DNA of 64,000 bases from Falsirhodobacter sp. 20TX0035 (GCF_028307215.1 NZ_JAQMHV010000007.1:61782-125781); one strand, 5' to 3'; positions 37,260-46,804 are shown, numbered from the stretch's first letter. Notes: generated by a model from the letters alone, not told the origin. Translations and numbers: made by a program.

Positions 37260-37738
37260 AGCGCCTTCAGCATCGCCTCGCCGCCCGAAATCTCGCAGCC
37301 CGGGCCTTCTTCCAGGTGCAGGATCTGCACGGTGCCGTCCACGACCTGCATGGCATAGCGGCGCGAACGGCCCATCAGGCCCGGACCCGGCACGTCGAAG
37401 GACAGGCCCAGCGCCTGCGTCAGTTCGCCCTTGGGATCGCCCAGAAGGGTGATGCCGGCGTCGGTGGCGCCCGTCGCCTCGCCCCAGGCCTTCATCACGA
37501 AGGGATCGTTGACGGACACGCAGAGGATCTCGTCCACGCCCTTGGCGCGCAGGGCGTCGGCGTTGCGCAGGAAGCTGGGCATGTGCGCGGAATGGCAGGT
37601 GGGCGTGAAGGCGCCCGGCACGGCGAAGATCACGACGTTGCGGCCCTTCAGGCGGGCGGCCAGATCGACCTGCTCCACCCCGTCCTCGCCGATCCTGACA
37701 AGTTGCGCGGCGGGCAGTCGGTCCCCTTTGGCGATCAT
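37256..37738 (-). CDS. Peroxiredoxin, Prx5/1-Cys-like
   Basis: 160 residues, cytosolic. Reduces hydroperoxides. Peroxidatic Cys48 lies in PGAFTPTCH with the conserved Thr and downstream Arg in VPGPGLMGRSRRYAM. A second Cys near residue 73 (EILCVS) and another near 147 (GPGCEISGG) could act as resolving residues as in atypical 2-Cys Prx5. No separate glutaredoxin domain is fused. ATG 37738 gives the normal length (an upstream in-frame ATG adds 55 residues). Divergent from the FAD/NAD reductase gene, 67 bases away. Confidence 0.93.
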   Translation of the reverse strand: MIAKGDRLPAAQLVRIGEDGVEQVDLAARLKGRNVVIFAVPGAFTPTCHSAHMPSFLRNADALRAKGVDEILCVSVNDPFVMKAWGEATGATDAGITLLGDPKGELTQALGLSFDVPGPGLMGRSRRYAMQVVDGTVQILHLEEGPGCEISGGEAMLKAL

Positions 37739-37805
37739 GGTGCAATCCTCCCTCGTGTTGCGTTTCGCTGCGGGCCAGATATAGGCTTCGGCCAAGGGCG
37801 TGGGA

Positions 37806-38996
37806 ATGGAAAAGATGACGGACATCGTGGTGGTCGGGGCCGGGCAGGCGGGGGCGGCGCTGGCGGCGAAGCTGCGCGCGCTGGGCGCCACGGGCCGCAT
37901 CACCCTGCTGGGCGACGAACCGGTCGCCCCATATCAGCGCCCCCCCCTGTCCAAGGCCTACCTGACCGGAGAGATGGGCGTGGACCGCCTGACCCTGCGC
38001 GCCGACGGCTTCTGGGCCGCCCACGGGATTGACCTGCGGACGGGGGCGCGCGTGACGGCGATCGACCGCGCCGCCCGCGTGGTGCGGGTCGGGGCGGAGG
38101 CCGTGCCTTATGACGCGCTGGCGCTGACCACGGGATCGGTCGCGCGGCGGCTGCCCACGGATCTGGGCGGCGTCTTCGCGGTGCGGACGCTGGCCGACGT
38201 GGACGCGATGAAGGACCGCTTCGTGCCGAGGGCGCGGGTGGTGATCGTCGGGGGCGGCTATGTGGGGCTGGAGGCGGCGGCGGTGGCGGCAAAGCTGGGG
38301 CTGGAGGTGACAGTTCTGGAAGCCGCGCCCCGCATCCTCGCCCGCGTCGCCAGCGCCGAAACGGCCGCCTTCTTCCGCGACCTGCACCGCGTCCATGGCG
38401 TGACCCTGCTGGAGGGCGCGGCCCTGTCGGGGCTGGAGGGGGAAGGGGAGGTCGAGGCCGCGGTTCTGGCCGACGGCACCCGCATTCCCTGCGAGTTCGT
38501 GATCGCGGGTATCGGCATCGCGCCCGCCACGGCGCTGGCCGAAGCGGCGGGGCTGGCACTGGACAACGGGATCGCGGTGGACGCGTTCGGCCGCACCTCG
38601 GATCCGGCGATCTGGGCGGCGGGGGATTGCGCGTCCTTTCCGCACGGGGCGGGGCGGCTGCGGCTGGAATCCGTCCCCCACGCCATCGACCATGCCGAGG
38701 CCGTGGCCGCCAACATGCTGGGGGCGGAACGGCCCTATGCGGCCAGGCCGTGGTTCTGGTCGGACCAGTTCGATGTGAAGCTGCAGATCGCGGGCCTGAA
38801 CACGGGCCACGACCGCGTGGTGACGCGGGCCGAGGGCGGAACCTCGTTCTGGTATTTCGCGGGGGGCCGGCTGCTGGCGGTGGACGCCGCCAATGACCCC
38901 CGCGCCTACATGGTGGGCAAGCGCCTGATCGAGGCGGGGCGTTCGCCCACGCCCGAGGCCGTGGCCACCGCCGCGCACGTAAAGGACCTGCTATGA
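37806..38996 (+). CDS. FAD-dependent NAD(P)H:ferredoxin/rubredoxin reductase-like oxidoreductase
   Basis: 396 residues. Class of pyridine-nucleotide reductases (rhodocoxin, putidaredoxin reductase group). FAD motif VVVGAGQAGAALAAKL, NAD motif VVIVGGGYVGLEAAAVAAKLG split, and the FAD-pyrophosphate motif IWAAGDCASFP; C-terminal dimer domain with WFWSDQFDVKLQIAGL. Electron acceptor is unknown since no ferredoxin, P450 or dioxygenase is adjacent. AAGGG before ATG 37806; ATG 37815 is another possible start. rsmD starts 4 bases before the stop. Confidence 0.88.
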   Translation: MEKMTDIVVVGAGQAGAALAAKLRALGATGRITLLGDEPVAPYQRPPLSKAYLTGEMGVDRLTLRADGFWAAHGIDLRTGARVTAIDRAARVVRVGAEAVPYDALALTTGSVARRLPTDLGGVFAVRTLADVDAMKDRFVPRARVVIVGGGYVGLEAAAVAAKLGLEVTVLEAAPRILARVASAETAAFFRDLHRVHGVTLLEGAALSGLEGEGEVEAAVLADGTRIPCEFVIAGIGIAPATALAEAAGLALDNGIAVDAFGRTSDPAIWAAGDCASFPHGAGRLRLESVPHAIDHAEAVAANMLGAERPYAARPWFWSDQFDVKLQIAGLNTGHDRVVTRAEGGTSFWYFAGGRLLAVDAANDPRAYMVGKRLIEAGRSPTPEAVATAAHVKDLL

Positions 38997-39556
38997 GGAT
39001 CGTGGGCGGCCGCATGCGCGGCACCCGTCTGGCCGAGGTGGGCGCGGGCGATCCCGCGGCGCATCTGCGCCCCACCTCGGACCGGGTGCGGGAAGCGATC
39101 TTCAACCTGCTGATCAACGGCGGCTATGGCGATCCCCTGAACGGGGCCCGGGTGCTGGACCTGTTCGCCGGCACCGGCGCGCTGGGGCTGGAGGCGATCA
39201 GCCGGGGCGCGGTCCACGCCACGTTCGTGGACGACGGAAACGCGTCCCGCACGCTTCTGCGCCGCAACATCGAGATCACGCGCGCCGAGGGTGCGACCGA
39301 CATCCTGCGCCGCGATGCGACGCGGCTGGGGGCATCCGCGGGCGATCCCTTCACGCTGGTGTTCCTTGATCCGCCCTACAGCAAGGGGCTGGGGGAAAAG
39401 GCGCTCGCCTCCGCCCTTTCGGGGGGCTGGCTCGCCCCCGACGCGCTGGTGGTGTGGGAGGAGGGCACCGCCCCCGTGGCGCCCCCGGGCTTTGCCTGGC
39501 TGGACCAGCGCCGCTATGGCGAGACGCATGTGACGATACTGGAAAGGACGGAATGA
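38993..39556 (+). CDS. rsmD: 16S rRNA (guanine966-N2)-methyltransferase
   Basis: 187 residues. SAM-dependent enzyme methylating G966 of 16S rRNA. Characteristic N-terminus MRIVGGRMRGTRL, RPTSDRVREAIFN, SAM loop VLDLFAGTGALGLEAISRGA, and the catalytic FLDPPY. Start overlaps the preceding reductase (ATGA), end overlaps the HAD gene. Confidence 0.95.
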   Translation: MRIVGGRMRGTRLAEVGAGDPAAHLRPTSDRVREAIFNLLINGGYGDPLNGARVLDLFAGTGALGLEAISRGAVHATFVDDGNASRTLLRRNIEITRAEGATDILRRDATRLGASAGDPFTLVFLDPPYSKGLGEKALASALSGGWLAPDALVVWEEGTAPVAPPGFAWLDQRRYGETHVTILERTE

Positions 39557-40197
39557 TGGTCAGGGCGGTGATCTTCGACTGCGACGGCGTGCTGGTGGAC
39601 AGCGAGCATCAGACCATGTCCCTCGTGCTGGACGACATGCGCGCGCATGGTCTGGATCTGGACCATGCCGCGGGCGAACGGCTGTTCATGGGCAGCACCA
39701 TCCCGCTGGTGTTCCGCGACGCGCGCGCGCTGGGCGCGGACCTTCCGGACAACTGGGTGCAGGACATCTACGCCCGCATCTATGCCGGTCTGCGCCAGCA
39801 TACCCCGCTAATGGAGGGGGTGGCGGAGGTGCTGGACCGGCTGGACGCAGCGGGCATCCCCTATGCCGTAGGATCGAACGGCACCACGGAAAAGATGATG
39901 ATCACGCTGGGCCAGCACCCCGACATCTGGCGCCGGCTGGAAGGGCGGGTCTTTTCGGGGCAGGAGCTGAACATGCCCAAGCCCGATCCGCGCCTGTTCC
40001 GCCATTGCGCGCGGTTCCTGAACGCGGACCCCGCCGATTGCGCCGTGATCGAGGACAGCGTCCCCGGCGCGAAGGCCGCCCGCGCGGCGGGCATCCCCTG
40101 CTTCGGCCTTGCCCCCGCCGCCCATCCGGGGCTGGAGGCGGAGGGCGCGACGGTCTTCCACCGCATGGCCGACCTGCCGGCGCTGCTGGGGCTTTAG
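39553..40197 (+). CDS. HAD-superfamily phosphatase (phosphoglycolate/beta-phosphoglucomutase-like)
   Basis: 214 residues. Motif I DCDGVLVDSE holds the nucleophile Asp and general-acid Asp; motif II is in AVGSNGTT (Ser/Thr), motif III Lys in MPKPDPRLF, motif IV VIEDSVPGAKAA. Cap type I helical domain (about 20-85). Substrate cannot be fixed: phosphoglycolate, sugar phosphates or 6-phosphogluconate are all possible. Two tandem ATGs (39553, 39556) overlap the rsmD stop; AAAGGACGGA favours the first. Ends 3-4 bases over the convergent map gene stop. Confidence 0.9.
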   Translation: MMVRAVIFDCDGVLVDSEHQTMSLVLDDMRAHGLDLDHAAGERLFMGSTIPLVFRDARALGADLPDNWVQDIYARIYAGLRQHTPLMEGVAEVLDRLDAAGIPYAVGSNGTTEKMMITLGQHPDIWRRLEGRVFSGQELNMPKPDPRLFRHCARFLNADPADCAVIEDSVPGAKAARAAGIPCFGLAPAAHPGLEAEGATVFHRMADLPALLGL

Positions 40198-41003
40198 GCC
40201 TTCGTCGGGTGGAAGCGGCCGGCGGGCGACAGGGTGAAGATCTCGCACCCGTCGGCCGTGACGCCCACCGAATGCTCGAACTGGGCCGACAGCGACTTGT
40301 CGCGGGTCACGGCGGTCCAGTCGTCGGCCAGCACCTTGGTTTCGGGGCGGCCAAGGTTCACCATCGGCTCGATCGTGAAGATCATGCCTTCCTCCAGCAC
40401 CTCCTTGGTGCCGGGGCGGCCGTAATGCAGCACGTTCGGCGGCGCGTGGAACACCCGGCCCAGACCGTGGCCGCAGAAGTCGCGCACGACCGACATGCGC
40501 TGGGCTTCGACGAAGGTCTGGATGGCGTGACCGATGTCGCCGAAGGTGTTGCCGGGCTTCACCGCCGCGATCCCGATCATCAGCGAATCGTGCGTCACCT
40601 CGATCAGGCGTTCGGCCTTGCGCGACGGGGTGCCCGCCACGTACATCCGGCTGCTGTCGCCGAACCAGCCGTCCACGATCACGGTGACGTCGATGTTCAT
40701 GATGTCGCCGTCCTTGATCACCTTCGGCCCGGGGATCCCGTGGCAGACGACATGGTTGATCGAGATGCAGGACGCGTGCTGGTAGCCCTTGTAGCCGATG
40801 GTGGCCGAGGTGACGCCCATGCGCCGGATCTCATCCTCGATGAAGGCGTCGATGGCGGCGGTGGTGGTGCCGGGAACGACATGGGGGGCCACGGTGTCCA
40901 GGATCTCGGCCGCGGCGCGACCCGCTTTGCGCATGCCTTCGAAATCCGCCGGATCATAGATGCGGATGCCCTGACGCGTGACGCGGCCTTGAATGTCTTC
41001 CAC
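40194..41003 (-). CDS. map: Type I methionyl aminopeptidase
   Basis: 269 residues. Removes N-terminal Met from nascent proteins. Metal ligands Asp, Asp, His, Glu, Glu appear in NIDVTVIVDGWFGDSS, GHGLGRVFHAPP, TIEPMVNLG and QFEHSVGVT; HASCISINHVVCHGIP is the signature region. Start is the GTG at 41003 with AGGA upstream; it begins MEDIQGRV in translation. Convergent with the HAD gene; 120 bases from the divergent CinA-type gene. Confidence 0.95.
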   Translation of the reverse strand: MEDIQGRVTRQGIRIYDPADFEGMRKAGRAAAEILDTVAPHVVPGTTTAAIDAFIEDEIRRMGVTSATIGYKGYQHASCISINHVVCHGIPGPKVIKDGDIMNIDVTVIVDGWFGDSSRMYVAGTPSRKAERLIEVTHDSLMIGIAAVKPGNTFGDIGHAIQTFVEAQRMSVVRDFCGHGLGRVFHAPPNVLHYGRPGTKEVLEEGMIFTIEPMVNLGRPETKVLADDWTAVTRDKSLSAQFEHSVGVTADGCEIFTLSPAGRFHPTKA

Positions 41004-41123
41004 CGGATGTCCTTTCCCACTTGCGCGTCTACATAATCCCGCTTGGCGCGAAGTGCCAGACCTTGCCCTTGCCGCGCGGCTGCGCCAAGCCTTGGGCATC
41101 ACCCGAAAGGAAAGGACCGTCCC

Positions 41124-41843
41124 ATGCCCAATCCCACCGCCGCGATGCTGGTCATCGGGGACGAGATCCTGTCGGGCCGCACGCGCGACAGCAATTCCCA
41201 CCATCTGGCGCAGGAACTGACGGTGGCGGGGATCGACCTGCGCGAGGTGCGGTTCGTGGCCGACGACCACGCCGTGATCGTGGAGGCGCTGGACGCGCTG
41301 CGGGGCCGCTACGACCACGTCTTCACCTCGGGCGGGATCGGGCCCACGCATGACGACATCACCGCCGACGCCGTGGCCGCGGCCTTTGGCGACCGGATCG
41401 ACGTGCGCGCCGACGCCGCCGCTCTTCTGGGCGCGCATTACGAACGCACGGGGCGCGAGTTCAACGAGGCGCGCCAGCGCATGGCCCGCATTCCCGACAC
41501 GGCAACGCTGATCGACAACCCGGTGTCCATCGCGCCGGGCTTCACCATCGGCAACGTGCACGTGATGGCGGGCGTGCCGGACGTGTTCCACGCGATGCTG
41601 GCTGACGTCCTCAGCCGTCTGACCCGCGGCCAGCCGCTGCTGAGCCAGTCCCTGCGCGTGGACCGGGGCGAGGGCGAAATCGCGGCCCCCTTCCGCGCGC
41701 TGGCCGCCGACTATCCCGACCTGCAGATGGGCAGCTATCCCTTCGTGCAGAACGGGGCGATGGGCACGAACCTCGTGATCCGCGGCACGGATGCCGGACG
41801 GTTGAACGAGGCGATGACCCGTCTGGCGGGCCTTTTTGAATGA
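41124..41843 (+). CDS. CinA-type molybdopterin-binding (MoaB/Mog-like) protein
   Basis: 239 residues. The MoCF_biosynth domain of the CinA/ADP-ribose pyrophosphatase family: AAMLVIGDEILSGRTRDSNSHHLA, FTSGGIGPTHDDIT, and a C-terminal part ending GLFE. The nicotinamide-nucleotide deamidase domain of full-length CinA is missing, which is common in alphaproteobacterial homologues. Role unsettled: FAD/NMN or pyrophosphatase chemistry has been reported for the family. ATG 41124 follows AAAGGA. Overlaps the GNAT gene by 4 bases. Confidence 0.9.
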   Translation: MPNPTAAMLVIGDEILSGRTRDSNSHHLAQELTVAGIDLREVRFVADDHAVIVEALDALRGRYDHVFTSGGIGPTHDDITADAVAAAFGDRIDVRADAAALLGAHYERTGREFNEARQRMARIPDTATLIDNPVSIAPGFTIGNVHVMAGVPDVFHAMLADVLSRLTRGQPLLSQSLRVDRGEGEIAAPFRALAADYPDLQMGSYPFVQNGAMGTNLVIRGTDAGRLNEAMTRLAGLFE

Positions 41844-42487
41844 GCCGGACGCTTCTGGACCGGATGGAGCCGACCTGGCCCCCCGCCCGCCTGTGGCGCG
41901 AGGGGTCCTGGACCCTGCGCGACGGGGCCGGGGGTGGCGGGCGCGTGTCGGCGGCGACGCTGGACGGTCCGGATGACGGTGCGACACCCCCCTTCGTGAT
42001 GCTGCGCGAGGGGGAGGAGGCGCTGGACGCTCGTCTGGCCGCCGCGGGCCACGCGATCGACGATGTGGTGGTGATCTATGAAGGGCCGGTGGCGGCGCTG
42101 GCAGGCGACAGCCCGGCCGCGCCCGAATGGCCCCCATCCAACGACACGGTGGAGATGTGGGCGCGGTCGGGCAAGGTCGGGCCGCCGCGGCTGGCCGTGA
42201 TGGAACGCTGCCTGTGCCCCAAGACGGTGATCGCCTGCGAAGGCGGGGCCGGCTTCGTCGCGGTGAACGGCGATCTGGCGGTGCTGCACGCGCTGGAGGT
42301 GGCGGAAACCCATCGCCGCCGGGGCCTTGCGCGGGATCTGCTGCGCGGTGCTGCGACATGGGCCGCAACGCAGGGTGCGGACCGGCTGGCGCTGGTCGTG
42401 TCCGAAGGGAACGCCCCCGCCCGCGCGCTGTATGACGGTGCCGGGATGCGGACCTCCGGACGCTATTACTACAGGAAAGCCCCTTGA
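41840..42487 (+). CDS. GNAT-family N-acetyltransferase
   Basis: 215 residues. Acetyl-CoA-dependent transferase fold in the C-terminal half: LHALEVAETHRRRGLARDLLRGA carries the R/Q-x-x-G-x-G/A loop (RRRGLA) and RALYDGAGMRTSGRYYY the last strand. N-terminal ~110 residues are family-specific and unknown. Small-molecule or protein substrate cannot be inferred. Start ATG overlaps the CinA-type stop (ATGA); its own stop overlaps the OmpA-like gene. Likely one transcription unit of three genes. Confidence 0.83.
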   Translation: MSRTLLDRMEPTWPPARLWREGSWTLRDGAGGGGRVSAATLDGPDDGATPPFVMLREGEEALDARLAAAGHAIDDVVVIYEGPVAALAGDSPAAPEWPPSNDTVEMWARSGKVGPPRLAVMERCLCPKTVIACEGGAGFVAVNGDLAVLHALEVAETHRRRGLARDLLRGAATWAATQGADRLALVVSEGNAPARALYDGAGMRTSGRYYYRKAP

Positions 42488-43350
42488 TCCGCTGGTTCTG
42501 CCTGGCCCTTCTGGCGGCGTCGCCGGCCTCGGCCTTCACCCCGCCCGTGGCCGGAACCGCCGAGGTGGCGCGCAGCGCCGACGTCGCGCTGAACAGCGTG
42601 ACCCTGCCGCTGGGGCCGTGGACGCCCGAAGGCTTTCCCACCGAAACGGTGGAAGGTCACGTCACCCGCACCGCGTGGCAGACCACGCCGCCCGACGGTT
42701 TCACCACCCTGTCGATCCTGCGCCCCATCCGCGAGGCGCTTCTGGCCGAAGGCTGGACCCTGCGGCTGGATTGCGAGACGGACGCCTGCGGCGGTTACGA
42801 TTTCCGCTACGGGGTGGAGGTGTTTCCCGAACCGCAGATGCATGTGGATCTGGGCGATTTCCGCTACATCTCGGCCGCGAAGGGGGAGGCGCGGCTGGGC
42901 CTGATGGTCAGCCGCACCGCCGATCTGGGCTTCGTGGAGGTGGTGGAGGTGGCCCCGCCGGGCCCCGAGGCCCCCACGCGCCCGGCACCCCTGCCCGAAA
43001 CCGGCGGCGATTTCGACCGTCCCCGCGTGCTGGAAGGGCTGGAGTTCGCGACCGGCGGCGCCACGCTGGACGGTGCGCAGCCGGTGCTGGAGCCGCTTCT
43101 GGACTGGCTGAAGGCGAACCCGGACCGCCGCGTCCAGCTTGTCGGGCACACCGACAACGAAGGATCGGCCGACACCAACATCGCCCTGTCCCGCGCCCGG
43201 GCCGAGGCGGTGCGGGACTGGCTGGTGGGCCGGGGCGTCGACGCCGCGCGCCTTTCGGCCGAAGGCGCGGGCTTCGTGTCCCCGCGCGACACCAACGCCA
43301 CCGCCGAAGGGCGCGCCCGCAACCGCCGGGTGGAGGTGATCCCGGACTAA
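42484..43350 (+). CDS. OmpA-family outer-membrane/periplasmic protein
   Basis: 288 residues. Signal peptide 1-18 (WFCLALLAASPASA). C-terminal OmpA-like peptidoglycan-binding domain, about 175-285, with LVGHTDNEGSADTN, LSRARAEAVRDWLVGRGV and RARNRRVEV. The N-terminal domain (about 20-160) has a single Cys pair (CETDACGG) and is not a standard beta-barrel, so this may be a soluble periplasmic anchor protein. TTG start at 42484 within the overlap TTGA with the GNAT gene; no better start exists. Confidence 0.88.
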   Translation: MIRWFCLALLAASPASAFTPPVAGTAEVARSADVALNSVTLPLGPWTPEGFPTETVEGHVTRTAWQTTPPDGFTTLSILRPIREALLAEGWTLRLDCETDACGGYDFRYGVEVFPEPQMHVDLGDFRYISAAKGEARLGLMVSRTADLGFVEVVEVAPPGPEAPTRPAPLPETGGDFDRPRVLEGLEFATGGATLDGAQPVLEPLLDWLKANPDRRVQLVGHTDNEGSADTNIALSRARAEAVRDWLVGRGVDAARLSAEGAGFVSPRDTNATAEGRARNRRVEVIPD

Positions 43351-43473
43351 GCGTTCGGCCGGGTCAACGGCGCCCTATCCGGACGGCAGGCCCTGGCGCC
43401 CTGCACCATGTGGGCGAAGGGGATCCCGGACGGAGGGTTGCATCCCGGCCCCGCGCGTGAAAAGCCCGAAACC

Positions 43474-44397
43474 ATGCTGGCCATCCTGTCGCAACTTCTG
43501 CCCTTCTTCGCCCTGATCGGTCTGGGATATGCCGCCGTGCGACGCGGGTTCTTTTCCGAAGACGCCATCGACGCGCTGACCCGCTTCGTCTTCTGGTTCG
43601 CGCTGACGGCGATGCTGTTCCACTTCTCCTCCGAACTCTCGCTTGGGCAGATCTTCGACTGGCCGCTGGCGGGGGCGTATCTGGTGGCGACGGGTGCCGT
43701 GAACCTGCTGGCGCTGACCGTGGCCCGCCTGCGCGGCGAGCCTTTGGGCGTGGCGGTGGTGGAAGCCCAGACCGCCGTCATCGGCAACACGGGCTTTCTG
43801 GGCATTCCCCTGCTGGTCGCGCTTCTGGGGCGCGAGGCGGTGGCCCCGATGCTGATGATGCTGACGATCGACCTTGCGGTGTTCGGCAGCCTGTTCACCA
43901 TCCTGATCACCCTGTCGCGCAGCGGGCGGATGTCGGCGGGTCTGCCCCGGCGGATCGGGCGCGGGCTGGTGACGAACCCGATGCTGGTGGCGCTGGCGCT
44001 GGGTCTGGCGTGGTCCGCCACAGGCTGGACGGTGCCGGGGCCGGCCGACCGCACCCTGACCCTTCTGTCCGCCGCGGCCACCCCCGGCGCGCTGTTCGCC
44101 ATCGGCGGATCGTTGGCCGCGCGCGGGCTGGACCGGGTGGCTGTGGGCGGCTGGCTGTCCTTTGCCAAGCTTGTGCTGCATCCGGCGGCGGTGGCGCTGG
44201 CCCTTCTGGCCGTGGGCCGGGCGGACGGGTTTGCGGCGCAGGTGATGATCGCCACGGCCGCCTTGCCGGTGGCGGGGAATGTCTACATGCTGGCGCAGCA
44301 TTACGGCGTGGCGCCGTACCGCGTGTCCACGGCGATCCTGATGTCCACCCTGGGAAGTCTGGTCACGCTGACCGCCACGCTGGTCTGGACGAAATGA
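43474..44397 (+). CDS. AEC-family (auxin efflux carrier-like) transporter
   Basis: 307 residues, ten predicted transmembrane helices in a 5+5 inverted arrangement. The family includes malate/citrate-type permeases and plant PIN-related carriers; substrate here is unknown. Features: NTGFLGIPLLVALLG (first half, AEC signature NTxFxGxP) and VAGNVYMLAQHYGV (second half). The ATG at 43474 is taken, as the upstream in-frame ATG (43408) adds a Gly/Pro-rich stretch without conservation. The next gene starts 10 bases later. Confidence 0.88.
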   Translation: MLAILSQLLPFFALIGLGYAAVRRGFFSEDAIDALTRFVFWFALTAMLFHFSSELSLGQIFDWPLAGAYLVATGAVNLLALTVARLRGEPLGVAVVEAQTAVIGNTGFLGIPLLVALLGREAVAPMLMMLTIDLAVFGSLFTILITLSRSGRMSAGLPRRIGRGLVTNPMLVALALGLAWSATGWTVPGPADRTLTLLSAAATPGALFAIGGSLAARGLDRVAVGGWLSFAKLVLHPAAVALALLAVGRADGFAAQVMIATAALPVAGNVYMLAQHYGVAPYRVSTAILMSTLGSLVTLTATLVWTK

Positions 44398-44407
44398 CGG
44401 AGGTCAC

Positions 44408-45238
44408 ATGAAAACCCTATCCGAAAGCCGCGCCTTTGGTGGCGTGCAGGGCGTCTACGCCCACACCTCCGCCGCGACCGGGGGCGACATGACCTTCGGG
44501 CTGTTCCTGCCGGCCGAGGCGGAGCATGACCCCGTTCCCGTTCTGTGGTTCCTGTCGGGCCTGACCTGCACGCATGAAAACGCCATGGTGAAAGCGGGCG
44601 CGCAGAAATGGGCGGCCGAGGAGGGGCTGGCGCTGGTCTTTCCCGACACTTCGCCGCGAGGCACAGGGGTGGCGGACGATGCCGCCTATGATCTGGGGCA
44701 GGGTGCGGGCTTCTACGTCAACGCGACGCAGGCCCCTTGGGCACCGCATTTCCGCATGTGGGACTATGTGACAAAGGAACTGCCGGACCTTCTGTTCAAG
44801 GCGTTCCCGCTGGATGAAGGGCGTCAGGGCATCACCGGCCATTCCATGGGCGGCCACGGCGCCCTGACCATCGCGATGAGCTTTCCGGGACGCTTCCGCT
44901 CTGTTTCTGCCTTTGCGCCCATTGCTAATCCCTCGGCCTCGGACTGGGGGCGCAAGCAGTTCACGGCCTATCTGGGCAAGGATGAGGGTGCTTGGGCCCC
45001 GCATGACGCCACGCTGCTGATGCGGAAGCGCGGCTTCGACGGGCCGGTTCTGGTGGATCAGGGCGCGTCGGACCAGTTCCTCGACCTGCTGCGCCCCGAG
45101 GCGCTGGCCGAGGCGATGGCCGCCCGCCGGCAGGAAGGCACCTTCCGGATGCAGCGCGGTTACGATCACAGCTACTTCTTCGTGTCGAGCTTCATGGAGG
45201 AGCATGTGACCTTCCACGCGCAGGCCCTGTATGACTGA
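44408..45238 (+). CDS. fghA: S-formylglutathione hydrolase
   Basis: 276 residues. Alpha/beta-hydrolase of the glutathione-dependent formaldehyde pathway, giving formate and glutathione. Nucleophile Ser146 in [10 protein letters not shown]; oxyanion/family motifs [23 protein letters not shown], catalytic His in the C-terminal [11 protein letters not shown]. Usually encoded near adhC/gfa; neither is in the window. GGAGG before ATG 44408. The DUF188 gene starts 8 bases before this stop. Confidence 0.95.
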   Translation: MKTLSESRAFGGVQGVYAHTSAATGGDMTFGLFLPAEAEHDPVPVLWFLSGLTCTHENAMVKAGAQKWAAEEGLALVFPDTSPRGTGVADDAAYDLGQGAGFYVNATQAPWAPHFRMWDYVTKELPDLLFKAFPLDEGRQGITGHSMGGHGALTIAMSFPGRFRSVSAFAPIANPSASDWGRKQFTAYLGKDEGAWAPHDATLLMRKRGFDGPVLVDQGASDQFLDLLRPEALAEAMAARRQEGTFRMQRGYDHSYFFVSSFMEEHVTFHAQALYD

Positions 45239-45692
45239 GGTCTATGTCGATGCCGACGCCTGCCCCGTGAAGGCCGAGGTGGAGCGGGTCGCCACGCGCC
45301 ACGGGGTGCGCGTCCTGATGGTGTCGAACGGCGGCATCCGCCCGTCGGCCAACCCGCTGGTCGAAAGCGTCTTCGTGTCCGAAGGGCCGGACGTGGCGGA
45401 CATGTGGATCGCGGAACGGGCCGGGGCGGCGGATGTGGTGATCACCAACGACATCCCGCTGGCCGCGAAATGCGTGGCGGCGGGGGCGCAGGTGCTGCGA
45501 CCCGACGGTGACGCGCTGACGGCGGCCAACATCGGCAACGTGCTGGCGACGCGCGACCTGATGGCCGATCTGCGGTCGGCCGACCCGTTCCGCCAGGGCG
45601 GGGGACGGGCGTTTTCCAAAACCGACCGCTCGCGCTTTCTGGACGCGCTGGACCGGGCGATCCGCAAGGCGAAGGCCGCGGCGGGGGAATGA
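45231..45692 (+). CDS. YaiI/YqxD family (DUF188) protein, PIN-like
   Basis: 153 residues. Family of unknown biochemical role with a PIN-domain-like fold: [18 protein letters not shown] near the start, [26 protein letters not shown] and the terminal [12 protein letters not shown]. Conserved Asp residues (VDADACPVK and TNDIPLA) are consistent with metal-dependent nuclease ancestry. Overlaps fghA by 8 bases. Confidence 0.93.
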   Translation: MTEVYVDADACPVKAEVERVATRHGVRVLMVSNGGIRPSANPLVESVFVSEGPDVADMWIAERAGAADVVITNDIPLAAKCVAAGAQVLRPDGDALTAANIGNVLATRDLMADLRSADPFRQGGGRAFSKTDRSRFLDALDRAIRKAKAAAGE

Positions 45693-45801
45693 TCTTCCCC
45701 GGCGGGCGGCAACTTCGCCGAATCCGTTGCCCGGCCGCATCGGCAGACCGCCTTCACCACGGGCGCGAAATGCGCCACAGTGCCCCCAACAGGAGGACAC
45801 C

Positions 45802-46746
45802 ATGAGCAGAACCCTTTCATCCCCGCTGGCGCTGGCCGCCCTGCTGGCCACCGTCGCGACGGGCGCCGCCGCGCAGGATCCGGCCGCGTGCCAAACCATT
45901 CGCACCTTTGACCCCGGCTGGACGGACATCACCGCCACCAACGCCGTGGCCACGGTCGTGCTGGAGGCGCTGGGCTACAAGGTCGACATCAAGACTCTGG
46001 CCGTGCCCGTGGGCTACGAGGCGTTGAAGAGCGACCAGATCGACGCCTTCCTGGGCAACTGGATGCCGGCGCAGCAGGCCTTCATCGACGATCTGACCAA
46101 GGCCGGAAAGGTCGAGGTTCTGGGCACCAACCTGACGGGCGCGAAGTTCACGCTGGCCGTGCCGAAAGCCACGGCGGATCTGGGCATCACGTCCTTTGCG
46201 GACCTTCAGGCCCATGCGGACGAACTGGACCGCACCATCTACGGGATCGAGCCGGGGGCCCCCGCCAACCAGAACATCCAGCGCATGATCGAGGCGGGCG
46301 ATTTCGGTCTGAAGGACTGGAAACTGGTTGAATCGAGCGAGCAGGGCATGCTCGCGCAGGTGCAGCGCGCCGACCGCGCGGGCGATCCGGTGGTGTTCCT
46401 GGCCTGGGCGCCGCATCCGATGAACAACCAGATCGACATCACCTATCTGGAAGGGGGCGACGCCTATTTCGGGCCGGACTTCGGCGGGGCCGAGGTGCGC
46501 ACCATCGCCCGCCCGGACTGGGTGGCGCAGTGCCCGGCGGCGGCCAAGGCCTTCGGCCAGCTGGTCTTCGACGTGGAGATGGAAAACGAGCTGATGGGCT
46601 CTCTGCTGGACGGCGAGGATCCGCAGGACGCGGCCCGGGACTGGCTGGCCGATCATCCCGAACGGCTGGGTCCGTGGCTGGACGGCGTGACCACAGTGGA
46701 CGGTGCACCGGGGCTGGAGGCGGTGCAGGCCGCGCTGGCCGACTAA
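45802..46746 (+). CDS. choX: Choline ABC transporter periplasmic substrate-binding protein
   Basis: 314 residues. Signal peptide 1-22 (LALAALLATVATGAAA). OpuAC-type binding fold with aromatic cage residues likely in FDPGWTDI, WMPAQQ and FLAWAPHPMNN, and the disulfide-forming Cys near residues 28 and 250 (QDPAACQT; AQCPAAA). Binds choline or betaine for uptake as an osmolyte/carbon source. AGGAGG before ATG 45802. choW/choV permease and ATPase genes are absent here, and the next gene is an oxidoreductase. Confidence 0.9.
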   Translation: MSRTLSSPLALAALLATVATGAAAQDPAACQTIRTFDPGWTDITATNAVATVVLEALGYKVDIKTLAVPVGYEALKSDQIDAFLGNWMPAQQAFIDDLTKAGKVEVLGTNLTGAKFTLAVPKATADLGITSFADLQAHADELDRTIYGIEPGAPANQNIQRMIEAGDFGLKDWKLVESSEQGMLAQVQRADRAGDPVVFLAWAPHPMNNQIDITYLEGGDAYFGPDFGGAEVRTIARPDWVAQCPAAAKAFGQLVFDVEMENELMGSLLDGEDPQDAARDWLADHPERLGPWLDGVTTVDGAPGLEAVQAALAD

Positions 46747-46804
46747 TCGGGAACCTCCCGTCCCCCCTCGGGTTGCCCCCTGCAACCTGAAGGGAGAACG
46801 GGAC

